A stretch of DNA of 64,000 nt, taken from positions 124,001-188,000 of the forward strand of contig NOKP01000038.1 in assembly GCA_002682825.1 (NCBI GenBank), given 5' to 3'. The notes beneath the pieces were generated by a model. That model ran no database searches, was not told the DNA's origin, and saw nothing but the letters and a program-made list of their open reading frames with translations. Shown here piece by piece: positions 34,557-48,146 of this stretch (its first letter is position 1; every line of letters begins with the position of its first letter). The stretch is from Neonectria sp. B-13. Its lineage: Eukaryota > Ascomycota > Sordariomycetes > Hypocreales > Nectriaceae. The position numbers were made by a program, and so were the translations under genes.

Positions 34557-36451
34557 ATGGAAAGTGAAAGACGCACGCTAGCAGTCCGTGCCTGCGTAGC
34601 ATGTCGCAAACAGAAACGAAAATGCACCAGAGAGGTTCCCGAATGTTCTCTCTGCTCCAAAAATGGACGGCCTTGCGACTACGCTGTCGGCAGCCGTGCG
34701 GCGCCTTATCCCGAGGACCGCTCGCGTGTCGCTCCTCGAATCCAGAACCCGACTGTAATGCCTTTACAGACCGTCGATTCCGCAGCAAAGGCGCCTAGCT
34801 CCAATGAATCCACTGCCCCGGGGCTCTTGCCAGGCGAAAACCACTTTCCTGCTCTGTTTTTTCTCGATTCTACTTATTTTCAGCAAACAAAATCCTTGCT
34901 GCAGATGCCAACGCTTGAACTCCCTCCCGAGTTTGACTCTATTGGTGCCCAATCAAACATGCACGATGTTGACGCCTATTTCAACTCTATCCATACTTTC
35001 TTACCGATAGGTCAGTCCATCTTGCAACATCTGTTGTGTTGTTCATGGCAGCAACATGTGCGCTTACTTTAAGATAGTCTCGAAATTGCGACTGTATCGA
35101 GAGCTCTCTGCTTCAAAGAATTGCCGAAAACCCGACACAACGCTCCTTTTGATCACCATGCAACTGCATACCCGGTCTCTCGATAGCTCACACCCACCGA
35201 ACCGTGAGCTCTATCGGCTCGCTAAAGCCTGTTGTTCTCATGTCGAGAGGAGCAATATTTTCTCCGTTCGGCTGTTACAAGCCACACTTCTCATCACTTT
35301 ATACGAGATAGCGAATGCGATATACCCAGTGGCCTATCTCAGTGTAGGCCATTGCGCAAGATTGGGCCACGCTATAGGTATCCACGATTTCAAGAGAGCA
35401 CCACAGATGCTTCGCACACCAAGTAGGCATATGCCCTTGCATTTGATTTTCTGCCTCGTTTCTAATGTCAAGAAGCATCAGCCACTGAGTTGGAAGAAAG
35501 GCACCGAGTTTGGTGGGCTGTGATTGTGCTAGACAGGTATGTTTGCAGAGCCTGCTTGGAGTTGCTTGCTGAATAAACAGATATGTCAATGTTGGCGGCA
35601 AAAATCGACCATTCTCATGCGACGATGTCCGACCAGATGAGCTACTTCCCGTGGATGACAAGCACTGGGATCAAGGAGTATGGTCTAAGCCTGAATACTA
35701 GGGGAAAAAAACTAATTCGACGTAGGAACTCGCCCTTGTCCAACCACTTGCAGTATCAACTACCACAACAGTAAAAATTTGTCCCTTTGGTAGAACTTGC
35801 CAAGCTTCTCATTTGCTGTCTCGTGTCCTGCGGCATATAAGCGACAGAGACTCTGATATTGAGTTTAGATGTAACGAAGCTCTGCAACTTCGTCGCACAG
35901 TGCAGGCGCTGGCTGCCACAATTGCCAACGAATCCGAAGAACTCCTAGAGCATGTGAACGATGCCACGGCTGACCTGCCCCTTTTTACTGCAACGGCATT
36001 GTGCCATAGTGCGTTGCTTAGCCTTTACGATACGTATTGCTGCAGTGAAAATAGCGAGGCTAACCAAATGGGATGCGAAAGTTTGCTGGAGATGCAAAAG
36101 CTAGCCATATTAGGCTTGAAGGAAATATCTAATACCGTGTTTCTATTTTCAAAACGCCTTCAGGCCGTCACAGAGTTGGGAGGGTTGTTGAGAATGACTC
36201 CTTTGGTCTGCGACTGTCTTTATCAAGCTGCCGCAAACTATTTATGGTACACCTTGGAAACAGGTGGTCAAGATTACCTACCTATGGCCAATACTATCAA
36301 AAATGTGCTCGGTATTCTCGGTACAAGATGGAATTCTGCTAGTAAGTTTGGTTGGTACTAATCCTGTCTTGAATGTTGCCTTGCTAAATACACAATAGGG
36401 GAGTATATCACGATTCTTGACGGTTATGACTACTCAGGAATTCATACCTAA
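34557..36451 (+). CDS. Zn(II)2Cys6 transcription factor TF3, right copy
   Basis: Exons 34557-35010, 35078-35422, 35473-35536, 35581-35677, 35726-36341 and 36399-36451 total 1629 nt, exactly 543 codons with the stop. No protein difference from the left copy is visible. The final small exon, reading EYITILDGYDYSG, depends on the 57-nt intron 36342-36398; without it the protein would end four residues after that donor. Confidence 0.88.
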
Positions 36452-36538
36452 GCTAGTAAAGGCTCTTATTAACTTTTCTAGACTGCTCCTCTCACTGAAC
36501 CTAGAAAGCCTCAATATAGCTTTGTGTACTTTCTCGGT

Positions 36539-36834
36539 TCAATCCGTGATCCACTCCCGTTTCTTCATCTCGGCGGTGGTACATTACCACAATCGGCCCG
36601 CGAGCTCATCATCATTCGCATGACTGCTTGCATTCCCCTTCTTCGCTACAGCCTCAAAATACTGGCCACTCTCGTTTTGATTGAACCCGGTCGCCACAAT
36701 CGCGAATAATGTGTTAAAAGAGCCTTCTTCGGCCGTCTTGGTGTCCTCGTCTGGTACCCAATCCCAGCGTTTCCCCCGGTCACGGGCTAGACTTTGCCGC
36801 GAAGGGAGGGAAGGGCGGCAGGCGTGAAGGTCAT
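36539..36834 (-). pseudogene. Deleted SDR relic, right copy
   Basis: Mirror of 22438-22733: SDR N-terminal motif with an internal stop, missing centre, and C-terminal end in another frame. Confidence 0.65.
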
Positions 36835-37581
36835 GTTCTGGTAATTGAAAAATGGAGGTTGAGGTGGGAAATTTAGCACGCAGCAATTGAGAGGAAAATT
36901 GATTCACCGGCATGGCTATTACAGTCTGAGGGTCAGGATGTGGGACAAAAGCTCTTGATTTCTAGCTAATTGGGGGGACTAAGAGAGGTCCTAAATACAT
37001 CAATTTGAGCGAGAGGATCTATATATGTATTTGATTCTAGTGTGTATCGGCACTCATTCGTACCATGGTTCCGCCCTCGAATCATCCATACTCGTAATTT
37101 CCCAAAAGAGACTGTTGATCTTAGCGCCGTCACCACATAGTTTGTGAATTGTGGCGGAGCGAGTCGAAGTGACGATCCGCTCCGCGTCCGCTTGCGTCCG
37201 CTCGCGTCCGCCCGCGTCCGCCCGTGTCCGCATGCGCCGCCCCCGCCCGCTTGTGTCGGACCTTAGACGGCACCAAAGCTTGCCACTTTCGGGGTAGTGC
37301 AAATCGGTGGATTTGACGCACGGAGAGGTGAAGGTTACCTGCCATTGCAATCTTCGTCATTTTCTGGGTTATGTTACGACATCACAGCCTGCTTGATTAC
37401 ATCACGGTGATGCAGGACGATGAGGAGTTACCGGTGCCCGTCCTTAAGTCCGAAACTGCAGTCTTCATTGTCCCTCTATATATAGCGCCGTTGTTTACCA
37501 TACAACATGGATAACTCAACCCGCCTCCTATTCTCTACTGTTCTTTTCTGAATTCTCTACGCACAACCATCTTCTATCAAA
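36835..37581 (+). promoter_or_regulatory. SDR upstream region, right copy
   Basis: Holds the decamer array (37174-37250) and a TATA box (CTATATATAG, 37476-37485) about 100 bp before the SDR ATG. Confidence 0.6.
37174..37250. repeat. GCGGACGCGG decamer array, right copy
   Basis: Seen as CCGCGTCCGC-type units on the + strand. Mirror of 22022-22098. Confidence 0.8.
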
Positions 37582-38580
37582 ATGGCTACAACCTATGCCG
37601 CCGTTCACGCCCACCCTTCCGGCCCCGGTGACGCCCGTCCCACTGCGCTGCAGATCGTTCAAGACGAAGGACTTGAACAGAAGCTTACTGGAAAAGTTAT
37701 CTTGATTACTGGCTGCTCCTCTGGCATTGGCATTGAAACGGCTCGTGCTCTCTCGAAGACGGGTGCGAGACTATACGTTACCGCTCGCAATGAAGAGAAA
37801 GCGAAAGCTGCATTGGGAGACTTGCTTGAAATGAAGAATGTCCACCTCTTAAAACTCGATCTGAACTCTTTGGCAGGCGTTCGGGCTTTCGTTAAAGAGT
37901 TCCTGTCCAAGTCAGAGAAATTGAACATTCATATCAACAACGCTGCCGTCATGGCAACACCAGAGGGCCAAACGGAGGACGGCTTCGAGACTCAGTTTGG
38001 AACCAACCACTTGGCACCATTCCTACTGTTCCAACTGCTGAAACCTGCGCTACTGCGAGCCTCTGAGCCCAATTTCGCCTCTCGCGTTGTCATGGTCTCT
38101 TCCAGTGCACATCGCTTTAGCGAAGTTGAATTCGACAACATCAACCTGAAAGGGATTTATGACCCATGGAAGGCTTATGGCCAGAGCAAAACTGCTATGA
38201 TCTGGACATCAAATGAGATTGAGCGGCGATATGGATCTAGGAACCTTCACGCCTTCAGCGTGCATCCCGGAGGAATTTCAACTGGGCTGCAAAAGCACAT
38301 TTCGCAAGGGATGGTGGATCAATGGTTAAGTGATGAGACAATGGGACCGCAATGGAAGAGTACTGAACAGGGTGCTGCGACCACTGTCTGGGCTGCCATT
38401 TCCAAGGCGCTGGAAGGAAGGGGAGGGAAGTACCTCGAAGACTGCCAGATTGCTGGGCCCTGGGATCCCGAAACGGGGGAGATGGGATCTGGCTATGCAC
38501 CGTGGGTGTACAATGAGGACAAGGCCGTCAAACTTTGGGAAAGGTCTGTCGAACTGATGGGACTTCAGAATGTCGAGTAG
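37582..38580 (+). CDS. Short-chain dehydrogenase/reductase, right copy
   Basis: Intronless, 332 aa, no change from the left copy: TGCSSGIG at 43-50, NNAA at 119-122, Tyr199 and Lys203. If both arms are real, gene dosage of this enzyme is two. Confidence 0.92.
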   Translation: MATTYAAVHAHPSGPGDARPTALQIVQDEGLEQKLTGKVILITGCSSGIGIETARALSKTGARLYVTARNEEKAKAALGDLLEMKNVHLLKLDLNSLAGVRAFVKEFLSKSEKLNIHINNAAVMATPEGQTEDGFETQFGTNHLAPFLLFQLLKPALLRASEPNFASRVVMVSSSAHRFSEVEFDNINLKGIYDPWKAYGQSKTAMIWTSNEIERRYGSRNLHAFSVHPGGISTGLQKHISQGMVDQWLSDETMGPQWKSTEQGAATTVWAAISKALEGRGGKYLEDCQIAGPWDPETGEMGSGYAPWVYNEDKAVKLWERSVELMGLQNVE

Positions 38581-39243
38581 CTTGACAAGGCAGCTTGGGA
38601 GGAATCTGGATGCAATTGAGCATTAGAGAACTAATATAATATGATGGCGATGTATCTTCTCGATTGTAGACTAGATGCTGTAATTTGTCTTGATTTTTAG
38701 CCTCCTATCCTCCTATTATTCGTGGGACCATTTCGTCCCTAACGCCTTAAACCTAGTTGTCCCCTGGCGTCACAGCTGTCGAATCGCACTTCCGGAAGCA
38801 GCACAAGATGACGGGTCAGCGGCTGCAGCCGGTTCTTGCCTTTGCCTAGGTATTATTCTCCGTCGTTTCTGCCAGAATCCCCCATATAAATTAGAAAAAG
38901 TGGCCCATGCGTTCCTACAATATCGGTTGCTGCTGGGCCGGGCTGCTGATTGCCCAAAAATCTCCGAACCAGGGTTATGGTTCAATATCAAAATATGGAG
39001 GTTAGGGCACCAGGTGAGTCCAGAGGGAATAGGGCCCGTTTCTGCCTTGAATACTTGATTAAGAGTAAAGAGATAGTCATGTTACAGTATAGTACTAGCG
39101 GAAGCAGCAAGAGTAGCAGTTTGAAGAGTCGGAAGAGAACTGACGTTCCCGCCTCGTTCAGTTCCGTCTCTCCAATCCAAGGATGACTAGATAGAAGCTT
39201 CTAAAATAAACTTCTCATTGTGCTGCATTCAGTCAGTGAGTTC
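38581..39243. other. Mirror of 20029-20691, no gene seen
   Basis: Open frames without recognisable family on both strands. Confidence 0.5.
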
Positions 39244-40684
39244 TTATGCGATTTTATATCTTCTCTCTCCATCAGTCACAGCTGTGAAGTATTTGCGTTC
39301 CTCATCCTTAATCTCTTCTGGGGATAAATCATCCGAGCTCAACTCCAATTTCATGTCCAACATATCCGATTTCTGTTGCAGACTTCGAACATATTTCAAA
39401 GGGGAATCAACGCTTGCATTGCTGATCAAGTCATACAAAGCAGAAAAATGGCAGAGATCATCTAATGAATCTATGTTGATCTATCGCATGAAATGCCATA
39501 TCTTCTCTGCAAGGGACTAAAGCGCTGTCTGCGGTCCTAATATGATTACTGAAACCGGTCCTGAATGAGGTTGTTGCGGAAGGCGATGGTTCATCTCTTG
39601 GATGGGGCATACTAGGAGTCGCGAGTAGCTGGGGAATGGGGACTGTGGACGAAAAAGCCCAATCGATATTGCAGGTGATGTTATAGTCCTCGTCGACGAA
39701 AATGTTGTTCATACTTAGATTGGGATGGTTGATCGCGTAGCCGGTTCTCAAGTGACTAGTGACCTCAGGATGACTGATTGTGGTCAAGCTTGGTATGATG
39801 TCTTTAAGGGCTTTGCCGGCTGCGAAGTAATCCAACCGGTTTTCACTGCTGTCTATCTTAGAGCCAAGGATCACAAAGTCATTCCACAGCTCTGTTGCTC
39901 GGCGATATACGGCGGTGTTCTCGTAGTCCCGCTCAACTGGTACTAGAGCTCTGAAATGGTGAGTTTGCATATTGAGTTCTCGAATATGTGACATGAACGC
40001 ATGGAGTTAAAGAGCCGTAAAATCGTCTTCTCCGCGAAAGGGTCCACGTTCAATATGCGGAAGGGAAAATCGATCTTGAAAATAACATGGCGGTATCAGC
40101 GAATGCTTTATGACAAAGCGTTCGTCTTCTTCGAAAAGTGATCTAATCACATCAAATTGTAAGCGCAGCAGCTAGGAAGATATTTTTCCAAGTTATTCCA
40201 TGACCCTTTCCTTGCTCTTCTGGAAAACGACTTCGTGGTCATTGTCTGTCTGCATTGGATGGGAATGATCCAGCCGCAGACGGGAAGCAAGAGAGGTCCC
40301 CTTCGCTTGGCTCATCAAGATATAAGGAACCCGACATCGTTTGATGCAGTGCAGCTGATATTCTTTTAGGCCTATCTGTCAACGGCCCATCTTGGCGAAA
40401 ACATACCTATGATCGTAAACGCATGGTACGGGTATCTTGCTATGTTGAGAAATGTACTTCTTTGTTGTCACCCCACTCGCAATCAGGTCCGACACCAACT
40501 CGTCTGGTAAATTTGGCCCAGAGGAGTCGCGACGTGGCGCGCAAAAGATCCATTCCGCATCATCATCAAACGTAATAACGAGAACCCAATTTAAGCTGCT
40601 GCTTGACGGGGCTTGTGACGAATCGCACGAGCAGTGCTTCTTTTGGAGCTCAGACGCTAGCTGAACGATAGCTTCGAGGTTCAA
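39244..40684 (-). pseudogene. Phosphotransferase-fold gene relic, right copy
   Basis: Carries the same stops (mirror positions 40193-40195, 40172-40174, 40007-40009) and the same frame changes as the left copy, so the damage predates the duplication or the copies have been homogenised. Confidence 0.8.
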
Positions 40685-41334
40685 AGACTGGGGGGGGGGG
40701 GGGCGCTATCGTGTAGATTGTAGTCTCACGATAAGAAAAGGTTGAGAGAAGCATAAAGTTAGGATATGATCAAGCCATCTTAAGAAAACTCCTTGCTTTC
40801 CTGCCTGAGGCACTAATGCTAGAGCCCTGCATTTAGGCAACCATGCTAGTCGCCTGAATTCAAATACATGAGTCTATATAACCTGATACTAAAGATGTTC
40901 TCAAATTCTTATTTCAAAATATTCTTTTCCGGATTAGCTTTTAGCAGTTTTGTATTTTCCAGCAGTGCTTGCATTATCGATATGCCCTAGAGACGTCCAC
41001 AGCAGCTATGAGCTCCTCTAGACCTGCTGGAGGTCCCCCAAGGTGCTTACAAGAAGTCATATATAGCGCTTGCGGATCTCTTAGCTGCAGTCAGCCGCAA
41101 GAGGCTATCAATAAAAATCGCCCAACCAAGCAATTGTTTTAGGGCTTGTCTATATATAGCCTCCCTAAAAGTTTTGATCTGTCGTCCTATTTGGAGGTTG
41201 GGGGTCAGTGGCGAGTTAATGATGCTGAATAAGGTATAAGAGGAAGGGACTAGGATATGCAAATTCCTGCAGATTCTCCAGCTTCAAAGTGTTCTGACGG
41301 AGGTTAATAGAGTTGGGTCTGCTGTGGTGAACAT
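40685..41334. other. Mirror of 17938-18587; holds the arm mismatch
   Basis: No gene seen. The 14-base G run 40690-40703 contains the one arm difference (40701 G; the mirror predicts T). Confidence 0.5.
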
Positions 41335-41887
41335 GTTACGGCACCACCATGCAAGGGAGAAGAAAGCCATGAGCCACGAGAATATGCTCAGAAAAAATTG
41401 ACGAACCTCTATCAGTTCTACGAAACACCGAACTATAAGAATTCGCCAAAGTTCCCCGAAGCGGTCGTAATAGAATGCGAAATGGGGGTCGCCGAATCAG
41501 GAGAATTAGAACTCATCCGAATGATAGTTATCGACTATTTCTCTGGCGACATCCTCATTGACAGACTTGTCTGGCCCGACGTCAAGATGCTTCATCTCAG
41601 AACACGATTTTCAGGGATAACGGCGAAATCGATGTATGCTGCTCGGCGTGCTAAAATATGCATCTTTGGGCGAAAGAAAGCCAGAGAGCAAGTTTGGAAA
41701 TTCGTAGGACCTTAGACGATCGTCATCGGTCACGGCACGAACTCGGACCTGAATGTTTTGAATCATTCAGGTCAAGGGAAAGGGGCATGATAGCCTCGAA
41801 GACGCCAGGGCCACTCGAGATTTGCTCGATTGGAATGTAATGCGGGCTGTGGATGGTGAATTGCTTATTTCACAAGGTGAAGAATGA
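41335..41887 (+). pseudogene. Rex-type exonuclease relic, right copy
   Basis: Same ECE substitution, TAG stop (41712-41714), frame change and missing middle as the left copy. The tail GHDSLEDARATRDLL lies at about 41783-41827. Confidence 0.7.
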
Positions 41888-41957
41888 GTTGGGACATTTG
41901 CTATATTCGGAGGTGGATGCTTGGTTGCTAGAGCAAGCGTATGTCTGCATTACAAAT

Positions 41958-44138
41958 TCATTCATACATCTTCCCAGACTCCGGAGCTTCAACGACCCAG
42001 CTGGTGATGCAACAATGATCTCCAACATCTCCATCCCTGTTGGCCACAACACCCCATTGTACGAGCTCTGTTGCCGCGTCTCTATCCTCCTTCGGTGGGT
42101 GACAGGCAGCGCTCACCACGGCCGAACATGAACCAACCGGGGGAATTGCCGTTTTCAACCGCCACAGGCTGCCCCCGATTGTTAATGTCATTATTAGGAA
42201 GCCAAAGATTATCGAAAATATTATGGCAATGGGTGAGTAACCACATATAGTGATTCCACCTTGGATCTTGCCCTCCCCATATACACGGAGCCTGACAAAG
42301 AAAATTGACTGAGAGATCAGCCAGTGAAGTATTGTAGAAGCTCCTATAAGCGGAATTCCATATCTCTACCCACACAAAGCAGATAATCTGTCAGTCCAAA
42401 TACTCAAGAGCTAGAACATAGATTCGAGAGAACTTACCAGCGGTAGCGACAACCAGTAAGTATCGCGTTGAAGGCTAACCGGGGTTGTGGTTCGAAGTCC
42501 TTTGCGTCGTATGCCATAGCTATTCCACTCATACCCAACTAGCATGGCTGTCCACATCCCGTTGACAGCTGTATAAAGTAAAGATATGATCAGCTGAGGC
42601 AGGTTTGAGACGAGAGCCACAGTTGCAGTCGGCGCATTGTATGAACCATCGCTGTAAAAGCTAACCAAAGAATCGACGTGCACTGATCCAAAGCCTCTTT
42701 CCTAAAGGTCGGTAAGACTAGGTCTTTGGGTGCCGGAAAGGTGCTGAATACCCTGCCCAAGAAAGATAGACGCGACTAAAAGAGCGACAAGGCAACTAGA
42801 GTTATGTTAGTAAACTCAAGTCATAGTGCTGCCATCGGAGGGGGGTTCAGTACAGGCCTATAGTGACTGCGTATCTTCTTCGCGAAACGGATTGCGCCCA
42901 TCGCTGCTTCCTTGGGATCCACGGTCGATGACCAGCTTCCCAGGGTATTGGCTGCCCATTAACCTTGGATAGTAGAGGCTGGTCCTTAGTTGCTGGATCC
43001 GGGCGCTCCAGAAAGCAAGCCATAGCATCTAAAAGTCATTAGTCTGCCTGAGTTCTCTAGTCTCGACTGATTGGGTCACTTGTGGCCAGGTGCCTTACCT
43101 CCTAAAGTCAGAAGTGGTCGCTTGTCGAGGAGTACCCACGTCATGGCCAAGCCTACAAGCTTGATAACGTTGCATATCACCACCGCGGTGAAGATGGGAA
43201 CGCTCAGAATCAGTCTGCAATGCTCTTCTGTCGGTTTGCTGAGGCAATAGTTCACTGGCACGTGGAGTGCATCATAGGAAACTGTCCAATTCTTCGGATC
43301 CTCAGCAACAGCAGACACGTCACAGGGGTCCGTGGGAGTGAACTCATTGCGGCGTGTGCAGATCCAGTGATACGCAGCAGGCCGCCTTTCCAGCGGGTTT
43401 CCACCATCTATGCGACTCTCACTGGGCACTTTTTCTGTAGTATCAGGATCAATGACGAGAACGACGTCAGACCGGTGTGAAAGAAGAGCTTGACCGTACT
43501 GGTCAATACAGTCGTGGTTCTCGAGTCTTTCCAAGTCTTTTATGGATTCTCCATTCGGAAGCTTATGGTCTGGATCCGTAAGGTCGTTCGGCTAGATAAA
43601 CCGTGTAGCTATTGACACTCGTTTCGAAAGAGATGACTGAGTTATAGCTACGTAGACATCAGTGTCAAGAATATGAAGCTTGTAAGACTGTCTCATCATA
43701 CAGCAAGTGAATGGGAACTGAGCTAAGTGTCAACAAGGTCCAGGCTATGACCCTTTTACGAGATATCTTGCTCAGGTTACGGATCGAAGAGACGCCAATA
43801 TCCAACCACTGGCGTTGGCTATGGGCCAAGTCGATCTCATGCCTCGTGGGTGCTGTGAGGACTTGCTGCACATAATTGCCAGCAGCCATGAGGACGGTTG
43901 CCAGGATATTGATAACGAGATGTAACCATATACTGAGTTGCTTTGCCGTTGCGCAATCTCCATCGTAGAGAGCCGTTTTTGGGTTGCTCTTCAGCTCCTG
44001 GGCCATCCATGGGTCGAAACGCTTCAACCGCGGAGCAGCGACAGTGAGCAATACCACGTTGGTGATGGTAACGACGGCGGCCGCTGCAGTGGCCCGGGCA
44101 AGCCCAGACCGCCATCCCTTGAAGTATTGCTTCAGCAT
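41958..44138 (-). pseudogene. DUF6536-family gene, broken, right copy
   Basis: Mirror of 15134-17314. The in-frame stop lies at 42702-42704 and the exon-2 frame problem at about 43557-43612. Confidence 0.75.
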
Positions 44139-44441
44139 GATTGAAGGTGTATGTGAACAATAAAGAAGTTGCTACCTCATGAGAGCGGCAGAGACGTTGT
44201 TATTTTTGCCCTGCTGCGGCTAGTGTCAACTTGAAACTTGGCTGTATCGCTGCGCCCCCTCGAATCCTATTGTGTAACCTCGGAAGTCCCAATAATTAGC
44301 TTGCTCGGACTTATATATAGAAACAAAGAACGAGTTAGCCAATAACAAGCATCCACAGCCCGCTAGTCTAGCATAGGAATTTAGCCCCCACTCTAGTTTC
44401 CCAAGCTCGGCGAAGCTCCGGCTAAAGCTATCTATGTTTCT
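44139..44441. other. Mirror of 14831-15133, upstream of DUF6536 gene
   Basis: No gene seen. Confidence 0.4.
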
Positions 44442-46525
44442 TATCATTTCTTCTCGAGGCTTATCTAAATAAACTTATGCCTTTTCAAACCTATAAGCCC
44501 CCCACCCCCATTTTCCAACCACCTTTTTACAATTCTATACTTTGTAATATATCTTAATAGTAAGGCTGTTAAGCTTGTATAAATTGCCCTTTTAAGTTTT
44601 ATAGTTATAGTACTAGTCTATTTAGGATTTCACAGTTATAATAGTAACTACTTAGAATTTAGCAGTTACTATATTAACCTTTTTAAATTTTACAGTTAAA
44701 GCACTAGCCTATCTAGGATTTCACAGTTAGCTTAAGGGTTTATTTTATAAAGCTTTTAAAACTTAATTATATTTTAACTTAATTATTATATACTATATTT
44801 TACCCCTCTATAAGGAAACCTAATGTATAATAATTACTATGTTATATATTAATTTCTTTGTCTTAAGCCTGATTAGTTTTAAAGTTCTTTATTAACCTTT
44901 GCATCTAACCCGAACCCATCTACCTTTTCTATCCAGTCTAAGTTTTTCCTTAACCCTATTCCCAGCATATAATCCCACCCTTGTTAGTCCTTTTCCCCCT
45001 GATTTCATAATGCTAGACTAGCTAGCCATCCACACTAGCTTCATACACCCCAGTAGCTCCTAGAACCATAGGGCATATTCCTCTCTGGATAATTCATTAA
45101 TAATAACATTATCATCTTTATTGTCTAACCTAGCCTCTAATCGCTTAGTAAGAGCTTTAAGCAGTATCTTTTCCTTTATAATAAAGCTAATATTATTAAT
45201 CTTAATAGCTTTATTATTAAGAAGTAAATAGTAGCTAAATATAGCTAGATATACTATTTAGATAGTACTAACTACTATATAATTAGACTTAAAGCTATTA
45301 AGGCTATAGATTTTAGCCTAGTAAAGCTACTGTTTATACTTAGTAGGCTTAATCTTTCTATCTAGAGAGTAATAATATTCTATTTTATATACTTTTTAGC
45401 TCTATTTCTTACTATTAGGTTATAAGATATAGTAGGTAATAGGAAAAGTAGAATGTATTATAATTGTATTATACTGTATTATAATATATTGAGAAGGAGG
45501 GAAGAAGGCTAGCTAGACTTATTAGCTTAATAAAAGATAATTAGGTTATTTATATATACTATAGTTTAAGATAAGCTTTTTATGAATTGGATATTAAGGT
45601 TAGAGAGAGGGACCTAGATAGGTTGTAAAAATAGGCTTAAGATATAATATTAATATAAACTATATTATTAGGAAAGCTTACTGTATTTAAGTTATTAGAA
45701 TTAATAGTACTAAGTATAATATCTTACTATATTAACTACTGTATATTATCTACTGTATTATCTTAATCTATTAGATAATATTAACTAAGGCTAAAATTAC
45801 TATAAATACTATATTTTACTAACTATACTTTAAATATTTAAAAAGTATAGTTAACTTTATAAATATAGTTTTTAAAAAGAGAAAGTAAAGTAAAATATTC
45901 TTATAAAATAAACTTATAAATAGCTTTAAGCTATTATAATATATAGAGAAAATTAATTTAAAGTTTATATTCTTTAAATAATAAAAGTTATAATAAGCTT
46001 ATTTTTATAATAAACTAACTATAATAGTTAGAGTTAACTTAAAGATATAAAATAAATCTAAAGTATAAAATATATAATTTAATAAATTAAAATATTATAA
46101 TAAGTAATATAAATTATAATTTAGTAATATATAAAAGATAGCTTATATAACTAAGTATATTAATAGTAAAAGAGCTTAAAGCTTTTATTTAATATATTAA
46201 ATAAATATATATATATACTATAGTGAAGAGTATAGTTAAACAGTGTTAAGTTATATTAAATAGAGGCTGTTCAATGTGCATATGTTAACTAGTGTTGAAT
46301 TGTGTTAAATAGAGCCTGTTCAATATGTATATATCTAGTTATAGTGATAGGAAGGAAAAAGTGGGTATTAGAGTGATTCTACTAGTTATAACCGCCTGGT
46401 CCTAACCTAGCTGTGATAAAAAGAGTGCCCCTCTTAGCTATTAGTATAGACAGACCTTTAGGAAACATATAAGATCTATAAATATAAGAAGAGATTAGCT
46501 AATTAATAGCTTTATACTTTATCAG
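44442..46525. repeat. AT-rich RIP-like block, right copy
   Basis: Mirror of 12747-14830, including the five-copy 30-31-bp repeat at 44580-44728. Confidence 0.75.
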
Positions 46526-47324
46526 CTCAGAGCAGAGGCGCGTGGTTTGCTCGATGCTATATTCGCTGAGGAGTCGGAATTCTCACATAGAAATCTCAAA
46601 ATCATCCCCTTAGCTTAGTCCAATGCTCGGGTTTGAACCCCACGCTCAGTCGTGGCGGGCCATATTGACGCTGTGTTCCCACAGCATGGCACTCCGTACG
46701 TCTCGTTTCATGAGGTTCAAGACTGATCTGTGGCCAACCAGCAAAATCTGAGTTGTTGGCCATGTTCCATTTCAAATACTTTATTCGACCATCACTGTAT
46801 AGAGCAGGGCATGATGGTTGGACTGCTATTTGGTTGGTCAGTCGAACTTCGGTGTACACTGGTTGGTGTCCATGACCGCAACAGTCCCCAACCCCCTAGA
46901 TACATGGGGATAGATTATGATACGCCTCATTCCTTCTGGTAAACGTGTTGAGGGTCACACTTTTCCTTGCTTAAGTAAGATCATTTTGGTTCAAGTTGTG
47001 TCATCATAGGCGGGGAAAGAGAATCAACGCTAAACTCCTTAAGGGCATTTGGTCCGAGGTCAAGCCATCCGAAGCTCGGAAACCAAACGCCGAACGTTAT
47101 CACGCCAAAATATTAGTGCTCGAGATATTCCATGCAATCACTATTAGGGGATCAATGAATATAAATCACCGTCTTCGCAGAAGAAGTCCTCTCTCATCAT
47201 CCACTCTGATTCAGACGTCTCTCAAACCATCCAACGGCCCAAGCCCCCTCTGACGACACCTCCAAGCCTTGTTAGAAAGCCACGTTCAGCAAACGCCGTG
47301 ATACTCAAGAAAAGCTCTTTCACA
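46526..47324. other. Upstream of MoaF-like gene, right copy
   Basis: A TATAAAT element at about 47160-47166 precedes the ATG at 47325. No other gene seen. Confidence 0.5.
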
Positions 47325-48146
47325 ATGTCTACATCTACTGAGACGCCTGGTTTCGTCCCCATATCAGATTGGCCTACCCTCGGGGAGTTGGCCGATGGGT
47401 ACAGTGAACACCTCATGCCTCAGAGCTTCGAACTACAAGGCAAAACCTTCCAACACTCCTTCGACAATGGTCTTACGATCTCCCACAAATTTATCGATGC
47501 AGATACACTGGTCTGGAAAATCCTAGATGGTTCAGAGCAAGCAGGGCTGACTGGGAATGCTCAATACCGAGCCTTCGAAGTACGGCTGAACGTATTTTTG
47601 GTGGATTTCTATAAGCCTGACTATAAGGAACAAGTCAGCTTGATTCTTGACACAACCACTGGTCAAGCTATTGTCGGTATCTCTGGTTTCAGCGAAGAAA
47701 GCGGAGAGCGCAGAACATGGACCAAGTTCCTTAACGCCGAGAGGGATAGGCGTGGTGCTGTCGAGCCCTTTCAACCCACTGAAGATCTGATCGGGAAACA
47801 CGTCTTATATCGCTACACTCCTCGAGATGCTTACGAGCATATCTACCTGAATAGGGGCACCTTTCTCTGGCACTGTCTCAGCGGCACCGAAAAGGGCTTG
47901 GCAGACGCGGAACCATGCAAGATGTTGAAGTTGCAAGATCAGCTGTATCTGCTGTTCTGGACTGAGACGATTATGCCTGTGGAGTCAATCGTGGTTGTCG
48001 ACTTGAAGCACATGCGATCCACTGGCCGTTTCTTTTGCTGGGACCCAAAGCCGCAACAGGCTGTTCACGTGGTGTTTGGCTCATATGCCACTGTTCTTGC
48101 GGAAACAAACGCTGCTGAGGTTCTCGCCAAGCCAGTGCGCAGATGA
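47325..48146 (+). CDS. MoaF-like protein, right copy
   Basis: Single exon, 273 aa, same protein as the left copy. The start MSTSTETPGFVP is preceded by CACA, a reasonable Kozak context, and the in-frame ATG 27 bp upstream (47298) is weaker. Confidence 0.7.
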   Translation: MSTSTETPGFVPISDWPTLGELADGYSEHLMPQSFELQGKTFQHSFDNGLTISHKFIDADTLVWKILDGSEQAGLTGNAQYRAFEVRLNVFLVDFYKPDYKEQVSLILDTTTGQAIVGISGFSEESGERRTWTKFLNAERDRRGAVEPFQPTEDLIGKHVLYRYTPRDAYEHIYLNRGTFLWHCLSGTEKGLADAEPCKMLKLQDQLYLLFWTETIMPVESIVVVDLKHMRSTGRFFCWDPKPQQAVHVVFGSYATVLAETNAAEVLAKPVRR

